Shown in pieces: positions 7,868 through 14,177 of a stretch of 20,810 nt of DNA. The DNA lies in the NCBI GenBank assembly GCA_021826485.1, contig JAKAZX010000017.1:1-20810 (forward strand), written 5' to 3'. Source of the DNA: Pseudomonadota bacterium. Its GTDB lineage: Bacteria; Pseudomonadota; Alphaproteobacteria; Acetobacterales; Acetobacteraceae. The stretch's first letter is position 1; every line of letters starts with the position of its first letter. The notes beneath the pieces were generated by a model that did not search any database, had not been told where the DNA came from, and saw nothing but the letters and a program-made list of their open reading frames with translations. A program made the translations under genes and the position numbers.

Positions 7868-8869
7868 TCAGTCGTAGCGGATCGCCACGGTGCGGCCGCT
7901 GCGCAGCGCTTCCCAGGCGGCGTTGGCGATCACCAGCGCCTTGCGCCCGTCCTCGAACCCGACGCCGGGCGCGGTCTTGTTCGCCACGCAGTCGATGAAC
8001 TCGTTCAGCTCGTCCAGATAGGCCTGGGAATAGCGCTGGATGAAGAAGTGCAGCAGCGGCTCCTGCGCGTCGGTGGTGTGCGCGGTCCAGCGGCGCAGGC
8101 TGCTGGCGCGCCAGTTCTCCGACTGCACCATGCCCTTGGCGCCGAACGCTTCCACCCGCTGATCATAGCCATAGACGGCGAGCCGCGAGTTGTTGATGTG
8201 GACAAGTGCGCCAGACGGGGCCTTCAGCGTCACCATCGCGGTATCCACGTCGTTGATCGCCGCCAGCGCCGGTTCGATCATCACGCTGCCGCTGGCCGAG
8301 ACCTCGACGGGGTCCTCATTGAGGATGAACCGCGCCAGGTCGAAGTCGTGGATCGTCATGTCGCGGAAGATGCCGCCGGACACTTTCATGTATTCCATTG
8401 GCGCGATGCCGGGGTCGCGGCTGGTGATCAGCAGAAGCTGCAACTGCCCGATCTCGCCCGCCGCCACCGCATCGCGCACCGCGCGGTGGCTCGCGTCATA
8501 GCGGCGGTTGAAGCCGAGCTGGACGGCGACGCCGGTATTGGCGATGTCGCGCCGGCACTGCTCGACGCGCGCGATATCCAGGTCGATCGGCTTTTCGCAC
8601 AGGATCGCCTTGCCCGCCTTGGCGGCCGCCGTGATCAGATCGACATGGGTATCGGTGGAGGAGGCGATCAGCACCGCATCCACCGCCGGATCGGCCAGCG
8701 CCGCGGCGACGCTGCCGGCGACCTGCGCGCCGTGCTGCGCCGCCACTTTCTGCGCGGCGGGCGCGTGCACGTCATAGACGCACTTCAGGGCGGCCCGCTT
8801 GCTGGCGGCGATATTGGCGGCGTGCATGGCGCCGATGCGCCCCGCGCCGAACAGTGCGAACCCGACCAT
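7868..8869 (-). CDS. iolG: Gfo/Idh/MocA-family oxidoreductase, probable inositol 2-dehydrogenase (IolG-like)
   Basis: A 333-residue NAD(P)-dependent dehydrogenase expected to oxidise myo-inositol (or a related cyclic polyol or sugar) to the 2-keto compound in the cytoplasm. The Rossmann motif GAGRIG is at residues 8-13. The family motif CEKPI gives catalytic K93. The second-domain motif FRDMTIHDFD gives D170 and H174, with the same D-x3-H spacing as the catalytic pair of Bacillus IolG. ATG 8869 is preceded by a strong SD (GGAGGA) and starts exactly at the Rossmann fold; the frame is open further upstream but that part has no homology. It is divergent from the iolE-like gene, with a 76-base shared promoter holding a large dyad. 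The neighbour supports inositol metabolism; other polyols remain possible. Confidence 0.88.
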   Translation of the reverse strand: MVGFALFGAGRIGAMHAANIAASKRAALKCVYDVHAPAAQKVAAQHGAQVAGSVAAALADPAVDAVLIASSTDTHVDLITAAAKAGKAILCEKPIDLDIARVEQCRRDIANTGVAVQLGFNRRYDASHRAVRDAVAAGEIGQLQLLLITSRDPGIAPMEYMKVSGGIFRDMTIHDFDLARFILNEDPVEVSASGSVMIEPALAAINDVDTAMVTLKAPSGALVHINNSRLAVYGYDQRVEAFGAKGMVQSENWRASSLRRWTAHTTDAQEPLLHFFIQRYSQAYLDELNEFIDCVANKTAPGVGFEDGRKALVIANAAWEALRSGRTVAIRYD

Positions 8870-8888
8870 CGCTGTCCTCCCGAACCTG

Positions 8889-8928
8889 CTTTGCGCCCAT
8901 ACTGCCGCGCGGTAGACTGCGCGCCAAG
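8889..8928. promoter_or_regulatory. Divergent promoter and candidate operator (40-bp imperfect dyad) between iolG- and iolE-like genes
   Basis: The dyad is centred between 8908 and 8909, the midpoint of the 76-base gap; 15 of 20 symmetric positions pair, including a core CTGCCGCGCGGTAG (8902-8915, one mismatch). Overlapping it are a plus-strand candidate promoter, TTGCGC (8891-8896) with 16 bases to TAGACT (8913-8918). A minus-strand candidate also overlaps, TTGGCG (8927-8922) with 17 bases to CAGTAT (8904-8899). A repressor bound here would control both genes. Promoter matches are weak and inferred by eye. Confidence 0.45.
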
Positions 8929-8945
8929 ACCGGGGAGGACACGGA

Positions 8946-9851
8946 ATGACGGGGACGATCAGGCTCGGCGTGGCACCCATCGCCTGGAGCAACAGCGACC
9001 TGCCCGAACTCGGCGGCGACACGTCACTGGAAACCTGCCTCACCGAAAGCCGCGCGGCGGGCTATTCCGGCACCGAGACCGGGGTGAAATTCCCGATGGA
9101 CGCCGCGACCCTCGGCCCGATTCTGCGCCGGCACGACCTGGCGCTGGTGTCCGGCTGGTTCTCGGGCCGGCTGCTGGAACTGTCGGTGGAGGAGGAGCAG
9201 CGCCGCATCGAGGATCAGCTCGCGACGTTCGCAGCCCTTGGGGCGCCCGTGCTGGTCTATGCCGAGACCACCGGCAGCGTGCAGGCGCGGCAGGATACCC
9301 CGGTCAGCCGCCGGCGCCGGCTGAGTGCCGAGGAATTCAAGGTGCTGGGCGACAAGATGACCCGGCTGGCGCGGCACATGCAGGCGCGCGGGGTGCGGCT
9401 CGCCTACCACCATCACATGGCGACCGTGGTCGAGACGGATGCCGAGATCGACTCCCTGATGGCCGCGACGGGAGAGGAAGTGGGGCTGCTCGTCGATTCC
9501 GGGCACGCCTGCTATGCCGGCGGCGACTGGCTGGCGATCACGGAGCGGCATGCGAAGCGGGTCGTGCACGTGCATTGCAAGGACATCCGCCCGGCCGTGA
9601 TGCAGCAGGCGCGGGCGCAGGACATGAGCTTCCTGAACGCCATCCTGGCCGGCGTGTTCACGGTGCCCGGCGACGGCTTCATCGACTACGACGCCTTCGC
9701 GCGCACGCTGGCGCGGATCGGCTATTCCGGCTGGGTGGTGGTGGAGGCGGAGCAGGACCCGGCGAAGGCTCCACCCTTTGAATACGCGCTGAAGGGCCGG
9801 CGGCATCTGGCCGATGCGTTCACGCGCGCCGGCTACAGCATCGCGCAATGA
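8946..9851 (+). CDS. iolE: Sugar phosphate isomerase/epimerase-fold protein, probable inosose dehydratase (IolE-like)
   Basis: A 301-residue AP-endonuclease-2-type TIM barrel, predicted to dehydrate 2-keto-myo-inositol (the IolG product) to 3D-(3,5/4)-trihydroxycyclohexane-1,2-dione, a metal-dependent cytoplasmic step. IolE hallmarks are the N-terminal LGVAPIAWSNSDLPELGG, then GYSGTETGVKFP (40-50), the AYHHHMATVVET segment with H155-H157, LLVDSGHACYAGGD with D184 and H187, VHVHCKD (H208, H210), and the terminal VVVEAEQDP with E267; these acidic and histidine residues are the usual metal ligands of the fold. ATG 8946 has a good SD (GGGGAGGA, 8932-8939). It overlaps or abuts the downstream SDR gene, forming a two-gene operon divergent from iolG. 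Confidence 0.9.
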   Translation: MTGTIRLGVAPIAWSNSDLPELGGDTSLETCLTESRAAGYSGTETGVKFPMDAATLGPILRRHDLALVSGWFSGRLLELSVEEEQRRIEDQLATFAALGAPVLVYAETTGSVQARQDTPVSRRRRLSAEEFKVLGDKMTRLARHMQARGVRLAYHHHMATVVETDAEIDSLMAATGEEVGLLVDSGHACYAGGDWLAITERHAKRVVHVHCKDIRPAVMQQARAQDMSFLNAILAGVFTVPGDGFIDYDAFARTLARIGYSGWVVVEAEQDPAKAPPFEYALKGRRHLADAFTRAGYSIAQ

Positions 9852-9862
9852 GGGAGGCAGGA

Positions 9863-10672
9863 ATGCAGGGGCGGATCGCCGTCATCACCGGCGGCACGCA
9901 AGGGCTCGGGGAGGCGGTGGCGCGGCTGTTCGCTTCGCGCGGCGCGGCCGGCCTGGTCATCTGTGGCCGCGATGCGGGCCGGGGCGAGAAGGTCGCGGCC
10001 GAACTCACTGCCTCCGGCTGCCGGACGGTGTTCGTGCAGGCCGATCTTGCCCGCGTCGAGGATTGCCGGCGGGTGATCCGGCGCGCTGATGAGGAATTCG
10101 GCACGCTGCACGCGCTGGTGAACGCGGCCGCGCTGACGGATCGGGGGACCATCCTCGACACCTCGCCCGAACTGTTCGACCGGATGTTCGCAGTCAACGT
10201 GCGGGCGCCGTTCTTCCTGATCCAGGATGCGGCGAAGCTGATGCGCCGCCAGCGCGTCGCCGGCAGCATCGTCAATATCCAGAGCATATCCGCGCATGGC
10301 GGACAGAGCTTCATCACCGCCTACTGCGCATCCAAGGGCGCACTCGCGATCCTGACCAAGAATGCCGCCTTCTCGCTGATGCCGGATCATATCCGCGTCA
10401 ACGGGCTGAATATCGGCTGGATGGACAGTCCGGGCGAACACCGGATTCAGGCCGCCTTCCACGGCGCCAAGCCGGACTGGCTGGCGGAGGCGGAGGCGAA
10501 ACAGCCGTTCGGCCGGCTGGTGAAGCCGGACGAGGTCGCCCGTACCGTGGCCTTCCTGGCCAGCGACGAAAGCGGCCTGATGACCGGGTCGGTGATCGAC
10601 TTCGATCAGCAGGTGATCGGGGCGGGCGACGCCCCGTCCCACCCGCTGCGCCGCCTTCCCGACCCGCCCTGA
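9863..10672 (+). CDS. Short-chain dehydrogenase/reductase (SDR), probably acting on an inositol-related polyol
   Basis: A 269-residue classical SDR, an NAD(P)-dependent oxidoreductase of alcohols and ketones. The cofactor motif TGGTQGLG is at 9-16 and the stabilising NAAA motif (variant of NNAG) at 87-90. The catalytic triad is S141, Y154 and K158, with tyrosine and lysine in YCASK and serine 13 residues before the tyrosine as in the family. ATG 9863 is preferred because GGGAGG (9852-9857) stands five bases ahead; ATG 9848, overlapping the iolE stop as ATGA, would add five residues. Cotranscription with iolE suggests a substrate in inositol or sugar-lactone metabolism, but the exact reaction is not readable. 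The sequence ends inside a perfect hairpin. Confidence 0.9.
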   Translation: MQGRIAVITGGTQGLGEAVARLFASRGAAGLVICGRDAGRGEKVAAELTASGCRTVFVQADLARVEDCRRVIRRADEEFGTLHALVNAAALTDRGTILDTSPELFDRMFAVNVRAPFFLIQDAAKLMRRQRVAGSIVNIQSISAHGGQSFITAYCASKGALAILTKNAAFSLMPDHIRVNGLNIGWMDSPGEHRIQAAFHGAKPDWLAEAEAKQPFGRLVKPDEVARTVAFLASDESGLMTGSVIDFDQQVIGAGDAPSHPLRRLPDPP

Positions 10673-10684
10673 GGGGCGGGTCGG
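10659..10684. terminator. Perfect 11-bp hairpin spanning the SDR stop codon
   Basis: CCGACCCGCCC (10659-10669) is perfectly complementary to 10674-10684, with the tetraloop TGAG containing the TGA stop. No T run follows on either strand. It sits between convergent genes (SDR on plus, DUF1127 on minus) and could act as a bidirectional terminator or mRNA-end protector. Confidence 0.6.
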
Positions 10685-10699
10685 CAGGCAGCGTCGGCT

Positions 10700-10915
10700 C
10701 TAGTAGCGGCGGTAGGTGCCGTCGAGAATGGCCGGAATGTCGGCCCGGCTGATGCCGAGATCGAACAGCTCACGGTCGGTGTAGGACAGCAGCTCCCGCG
10801 CAATGCGGGCGCGCTCCCGCCGCCGTTCGCGCCAGGCCAGCAGCCGGGCCTTCAGGCTCGCCGGCCGGTCGGGGGCCACCAACTGGGCGGCCGAGTCCAG
10901 AACGTGTGAGGTCAT
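10700..10915 (-). CDS. DUF1127 domain-containing small protein (YjiS-like)
   Basis: A 71-residue, Arg-rich, basic protein with the DUF1127 domain covering about residues 24-71. The helix KARLLAWRERRRERARIARE is followed by the LLSYTDRELFDLGISRADI motif and the terminal YRRY. Such mini-proteins are widespread and multi-copy in alphaproteobacteria; some, such as Rhodobacter CcaF1, are reported to act in RNA turnover, others affect carbon or phosphate metabolism. The ATG at 10915 is decided by an ideal SD, AAGGAGGG, five bases upstream; the longer frame upstream is Gly/Ala/Pro-rich filler. It is a single gene between the hairpin of the SDR gene and the terminator of the sugar importer operon, so it presumably has its own promoter in the AT-richer patch near 10985-11008. 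Confidence 0.88.
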   Translation of the reverse strand: MTSHVLDSAAQLVAPDRPASLKARLLAWRERRRERARIARELLSYTDRELFDLGISRADIPAILDGTYRRY

Positions 10916-10984
10916 GAGACCCTCCTTGTCCGCAGTCCAAGTTTGCTGCGCCGCAGCATATCGGGCAGCCTCCCTGCCGTTCAA

Positions 10985-11010
10985 TGGCGTCGTTATACGT
11001 TTTATGGACC
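10985..11010 (-). promoter_or_regulatory. Candidate promoter region of the DUF1127 gene
   Basis: A short AT-richer island in otherwise very GC-rich DNA, 70-95 bases ahead of the DUF1127 start. On the minus strand it reads CATAAAACGTATAACG, with TATAAC (10997-10992) a 5-of-6 match to a -10 element. No good -35 is seen 17 bases further, so an alternative sigma factor or activator may be used. The rest of 10916-11187 holds only this patch and the hairpins at 11091-11164. Confidence 0.25.
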
Positions 11011-11090
11011 TGTGGCCCGCGCGCCACGCGGGAGCTGGCGGCGCCCCGCTCGCCCCGATCCCGGCGCGGCCCGGACGGGCGGACAAGCAA

Positions 11091-11116
11091 ACGGGCGGGG
11101 ATCGCTCCCCGCCCGT
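11091..11116 (-). terminator. Rho-independent terminator of the CUT2 sugar importer operon
   Basis: Perfect 10-bp stem ACGGGCGGGG (11091-11100) with CCCCGCCCGT (11107-11116) and a 6-nt loop. Read on the minus strand it is followed by TTTGCTTG, a short T-rich tail, so it fits an intrinsic terminator about 70 bases after the binding-protein stop. Confidence 0.72.
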
Positions 11117-11142
11117 CCAAGGTATCAGTCGCTTTTCTCGCT

Positions 11143-11164
11143 CCCGCCGCCGTTCGGCGGCGGG
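11143..11164. repeat. Second hairpin between the importer operon stop and its terminator
   Basis: CCCGCCGCC (11143-11151) pairs perfectly with GGCGGCGGG (11156-11164) around GTTC. It lacks a T tail on the minus strand and lies between the binding-protein stop (11188) and the terminator at 11091-11116. It could stabilise the 3' end of the abundant binding-protein mRNA. Confidence 0.5.
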
Positions 11165-11187
11165 TTAGGCGTCAGCCGGCCGGCCGC

Positions 11188-12201
11188 TCAGCCGCCCAGG
11201 CAGTGATCGACGTTCTTCGGCGTGCAGACGTCCAGGCCCGTATAGGTCGGGTCCGTCGGGGGCGCCTTGCCGTCCTTGATCGCCTTGAGGAAATACATGG
11301 CCTTGTAGCCCATCTCGAACGGCCGCTGCCCGACATTGCCGGACGCAAGGCCCATCTTCAGCTCCTCGATCTGCATCGGCAGGGTATCGGCAACCGCGAC
11401 GACCAGCGAGTGGTCGGCGATCTTGCTCTTGTACTTGCTGGCCACGTTCTTGTACGCCTGCTCGACGAACTCGGGGAACCCGCCGGTCGGCACGAAGGCA
11501 TCGAGCTTCGGATACTTGCCCAGGATGTCTTCCATCTGCTGCACGGCGACGGTGAAGTCGTCGTTGGTGTACAGCGGGCAGCCGTCCACTTCCTTCCAGC
11601 CGTTCTGGCCGGTCAGCTTGATGCCGGGGGCCTCGCTGCTCGCCTTGCCGGCCAGCGTATCGCGGATGCCTTGCATGCGTTCGTTGTGGTTCGCCGCGGC
11701 GGCGCCGCCGGACTGGATGCAGATGGTGCCGCCCTTCGGCTTCTCCGCCATCACGATCTTGGCCAGGTTGACGCCGATCTCGTAGTTGTGGGTGCCGACG
11801 AAGGCGAGCCGAACGCCCTTGTCCTGCGGCAGCACGTCGGCGTCGAACGTCAGCACCGGGATGCCGACCTTCTTGGCCTCGGCCAACTCCTTGCCCATCG
11901 CCGCGGCGTTCGCCGGCGATACCACGATGCCGTCGACGCGCTTGGCGATCAGGTCGGCGACGACCTGCACTTCCTCCTCGCCGCCGCCATGCTCGTCGGG
12001 GCCGATATACAGGCACTGGATCGCGCCCTTCATCTCCGCCTCGGCCTTCTTGCAGCCGTCGCGGGCCTGGTCGAAGAACGGGTTGTTGGTGTTCTTCGGC
12101 ACCAGCGCGAAGATGTATTTCTTGTCCGCGGCGACACCGGGATGGGTTCCCGCAGCTATCGCGAGGGCGATGACGGCCGCTCCTGCCAGGTATTTCAGCA
12201 T
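11188..12201 (-). CDS. CUT2-family sugar ABC transporter, periplasmic substrate-binding protein
   Basis: A 337-residue binding protein of the ribose/monosaccharide type (Peripla_BP_4 family), delivering a sugar or polyol to the permease/ATPase encoded upstream. Residues 1-24 form a Sec signal (basic MLK start, AVIALAIAAG hydrophobic core, cleavage after GVA). The mature part opens with KKYIFALVPKNTNNPFFDQA, the family pattern for the first sugar-contact strand, and carries RVDGIVVSPANAAAMGK, GIPVLTFDAD and the FVPTGGFPEF hinge segment. ATG 12201 has the SD AAGGAGC-like stretch five to eight bases upstream. The frame stays open far upstream across the permease gene, but only as an antisense-type shadow. 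It is the last gene of the operon, set 59 bases from the permease stop. Ligand unknown; inositol is a contextual guess. Confidence 0.93.
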   Translation of the reverse strand: MLKYLAGAAVIALAIAAGTHPGVAADKKYIFALVPKNTNNPFFDQARDGCKKAEAEMKGAIQCLYIGPDEHGGGEEEVQVVADLIAKRVDGIVVSPANAAAMGKELAEAKKVGIPVLTFDADVLPQDKGVRLAFVGTHNYEIGVNLAKIVMAEKPKGGTICIQSGGAAAANHNERMQGIRDTLAGKASSEAPGIKLTGQNGWKEVDGCPLYTNDDFTVAVQQMEDILGKYPKLDAFVPTGGFPEFVEQAYKNVASKYKSKIADHSLVVAVADTLPMQIEELKMGLASGNVGQRPFEMGYKAMYFLKAIKDGKAPPTDPTYTGLDVCTPKNVDHCLGG

Positions 12202-12260
12202 GTACGCTCCTTCCTTGCTTCCCACTCTTGGACGAACATGACGCGCGGTGGTTGGTCGCG

Positions 12261-13283
12261 TCACTCGCGCTTGCGCCCGCGCAGCCGCTCCAGCAGCACC
12301 GCGAGAATGATGAACCCGCCGACGAAGATGCCTTGGTAGTTGGAATCGACGCCGGCCATCAGCAGGCTGTTGCGGATCACTTCGATCAGGGCCGCGCCGA
12401 TGAACGCGCCGAACGCGCCGCCCTCGCCGCCCATCAGGTTGGCGCCGCCGATCACCGTCGATGCGATGACCCTCAGTTCGTAGCCGATGCCGAGCGCGTT
12501 GATCGCCGATCCCTGCCAGCCGAGGATCAGGATGGAGGCGACCGCGGCGCACAGCGCGGAGAACACATAGGCCTGCAGCTTGACCCGGTTGACCGGCACG
12601 CCGGTGAGCTGCGCCGCGTGCTCGTTGCCGCCGACCGCGAACAGGTGCCGGCCCCAGACCGTGAAGCGCAGGCCGAGCGCGAAGCAGATCGCCATGATCA
12701 CCAGCACCCACATCGAATTGGCGATGCCGAACACCTGACCGCCGAAGATGCGGAAGAATTCGTCGGCATAGGGGCCGAACTGGTAGATCATCTTGTTCTG
12801 CGACATCACCACGGCGACCGACCGCGCGATCGACAGCGTGCCCAGCGTCACCACGAATGGCGACAGCCCGACATAGGTGATCAGGACGCCGTTGAACAAT
12901 CCGCACACCAGCCCCGCACCCAGCCCGCCGGCCACTGCGAAGATCCAGTGATAGCCGGCATGCATGATGACGCCGACGGTGATGCCCACCACGCCCATGA
13001 TGGAGCCGACCGACAGGTCGATGCCGCCGGTGATGATCACCGCCGTCATGCCCAGCGCCATGATGCCGATGAACGAGAAGTTGCGCGTGATGTTGTAGAA
13101 ATTCTCGCCCGTGCCGAAGGCGCTGGGATAGGCCGAGGACATCAGCCCGACCACGATCGCCAGCGCCACCGTCACCCAGAACGCCTGGCTCGCCAGCATC
13201 CGTTGCAGCGGCGTGCGTTCCTTGATGCCGACGATATCCGAAATCGCGACGCTCGCGCTGGCCGATGCGGCTTCAGGCGGCAT
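12261..13283 (-). CDS. CUT2-family sugar ABC transporter permease (RbsC-like)
   Basis: A 340-residue inner-membrane permease of the ribose-type importer family (BPD_transp_2). After a roughly 35-residue cytoplasmic N-terminus come about eight to ten hydrophobic helices. Diagnostic blocks are IMALGMTAVIITGGIDLSVG (about residues 74-93), LSPFVVTLGTLSIARSVA, the cytoplasmic GRHLFAVGGNEHAAQLTGV coupling segment that contacts the ATPase, and the late IASTVIGGANLMGGEGG motif with FGAFIGAALIEVIRNSLLMAGV. ATG 13283 lies inside the end of the ATPase gene (11-base overlap, 13273-13283), so the two are translationally coupled. Confidence 0.94.
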   Translation of the reverse strand: MPPEAASASASVAISDIVGIKERTPLQRMLASQAFWVTVALAIVVGLMSSAYPSAFGTGENFYNITRNFSFIGIMALGMTAVIITGGIDLSVGSIMGVVGITVGVIMHAGYHWIFAVAGGLGAGLVCGLFNGVLITYVGLSPFVVTLGTLSIARSVAVVMSQNKMIYQFGPYADEFFRIFGGQVFGIANSMWVLVIMAICFALGLRFTVWGRHLFAVGGNEHAAQLTGVPVNRVKLQAYVFSALCAAVASILILGWQGSAINALGIGYELRVIASTVIGGANLMGGEGGAFGAFIGAALIEVIRNSLLMAGVDSNYQGIFVGGFIILAVLLERLRGRKRE

Positions 13284-14013
13284 GGATCGCTCCCGTGATC
13301 AGTCCGGTCACTTCTTCCGGGCTCGACTCGGAGATCGGCTTTTCCGCCACCTTGCGGCCACGGCGCAGCACGAACACGCGGTCGCACACCGCGAACACGT
13401 CCGGCATGCGGTGGCTGATCAGCACCACCGCGATGCCCTGGTCGCGCAGCCGCCGGATCAGTTCCAGCACCTCCGCCACCTGCCGGACCGAGATCGCCGC
13501 GGTCGGCTCGTCGAGCAGCACGATCTTGGAATTGGACAGCCGCGTGCGCGCGATCGCGACGGCCTGCCGCTGGCCGCCCGACATGCGCCGCACCAGATCA
13601 TGCGGCCGCGTCTCGCTCTTCAGTTCCGCGAACAGCTCGCCGGCGCGCTCGTACATGGCGCGGTAGTTGAGGATACGCAGCGGGCCGACCTGCCGCTTGA
13701 TCTCGCGGCCCAGGAACACGTTGGCGGCGGCCGAGAGGTTGTTGCACAGCGCCAGATCCTGATAGACGATCTCGATGCCGCGCTGGCGAGCCTCCACCGG
13801 CTGGTGGAACACCACCGCCTGGTCGTCCATCACGATCTCGCCGGTCGTGGGGGGGAAATTGCCGGCGATGATCTTCACCAGCGTCGATTTGCCCGCGCCG
13901 TTGTCGCCCATCAGGCCCAGCACCTCGCCCGCTTCCAGCGTCAGGTGCACGTCCGTCAGGGCGCGGATCGCGCCGAAGCTTTTGGACACATTCCTCAATT
14001 GGAGGACCGGCAA
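13273..14013 (-). CDS. CUT2-family sugar ABC transporter ATP-binding protein, single-cassette (FrcA-like)
   Basis: A 246-residue ABC ATPase energising the sugar importer. Walker A is GDNGAGKST with K42, then the EIVYQDLALCNNLSAAANVF Q-loop region, signature MSGGQRQAVAIAR, Walker B KIVLLDEPTAA and switch histidine in VLISHRM. It has only one cassette, whereas RbsA/MglA-type partners have two (about 500 residues); single-cassette forms such as FrcA of rhizobial fructose importers are known, so two copies would work as a homodimer. I choose TTG 14013 because homology (LQLRNVSKSFGAIRAL) starts right after it; a GGGAG lies 12 bases upstream, which is a loose spacing. ATG 14124 would add 37 non-conserved residues. 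First gene of the operon, divergent from the amidase gene. Confidence 0.9.
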   Translation of the reverse strand: MPVLQLRNVSKSFGAIRALTDVHLTLEAGEVLGLMGDNGAGKSTLVKIIAGNFPPTTGEIVMDDQAVVFHQPVEARQRGIEIVYQDLALCNNLSAAANVFLGREIKRQVGPLRILNYRAMYERAGELFAELKSETRPHDLVRRMSGGQRQAVAIARTRLSNSKIVLLDEPTAAISVRQVAEVLELIRRLRDQGIAVVLISHRMPDVFAVCDRVFVLRRGRKVAEKPISESSPEEVTGLITGAIHAA

Positions 14014-14177
14014 GATACGTTTCCACTCCCAGTTGGCACTGTTCTGTTTTTTCGGCAGGACAACCCGAAACGGCCGGTCGGGACCAAGACCACGCGTCCC
14101 CCGGCCGCCCAATGGCTGCCACACTTCCGCCCCATTACGCGGTCACGGCCGGCCGGTCAACCGAGCGGATCGCGGCG
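14014..14177. promoter_or_regulatory. Divergent promoter region between the sugar importer operon and the amidase gene
   Basis: A 164-base gap with the start codons chosen here. It holds an imperfect inverted repeat at 14071-14107 (CGGCCG with CGGCCG, and GGGAC at 14080-14084 with GTCCC at 14096-14100, loop 11) and a T-run at 14045-14052. No clear consensus promoter is visible. The repeat is a possible operator for the sugar operon. Confidence 0.3.

Noticed and set aside
7250..9781. An 843-codon plus-strand frame across livF, iolG and iolE.
   Set aside because: It runs through three well-supported genes in other frames and its product is low-complexity and Arg/Gly-rich; it is a shadow.
12202..12906. 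Upstream extension of the sugar binding-protein frame, suggesting a 572-residue fusion.
   Set aside because: The extension overlaps the permease gene in another frame, and the signal peptide plus ribosome site at 12201 define the real start.
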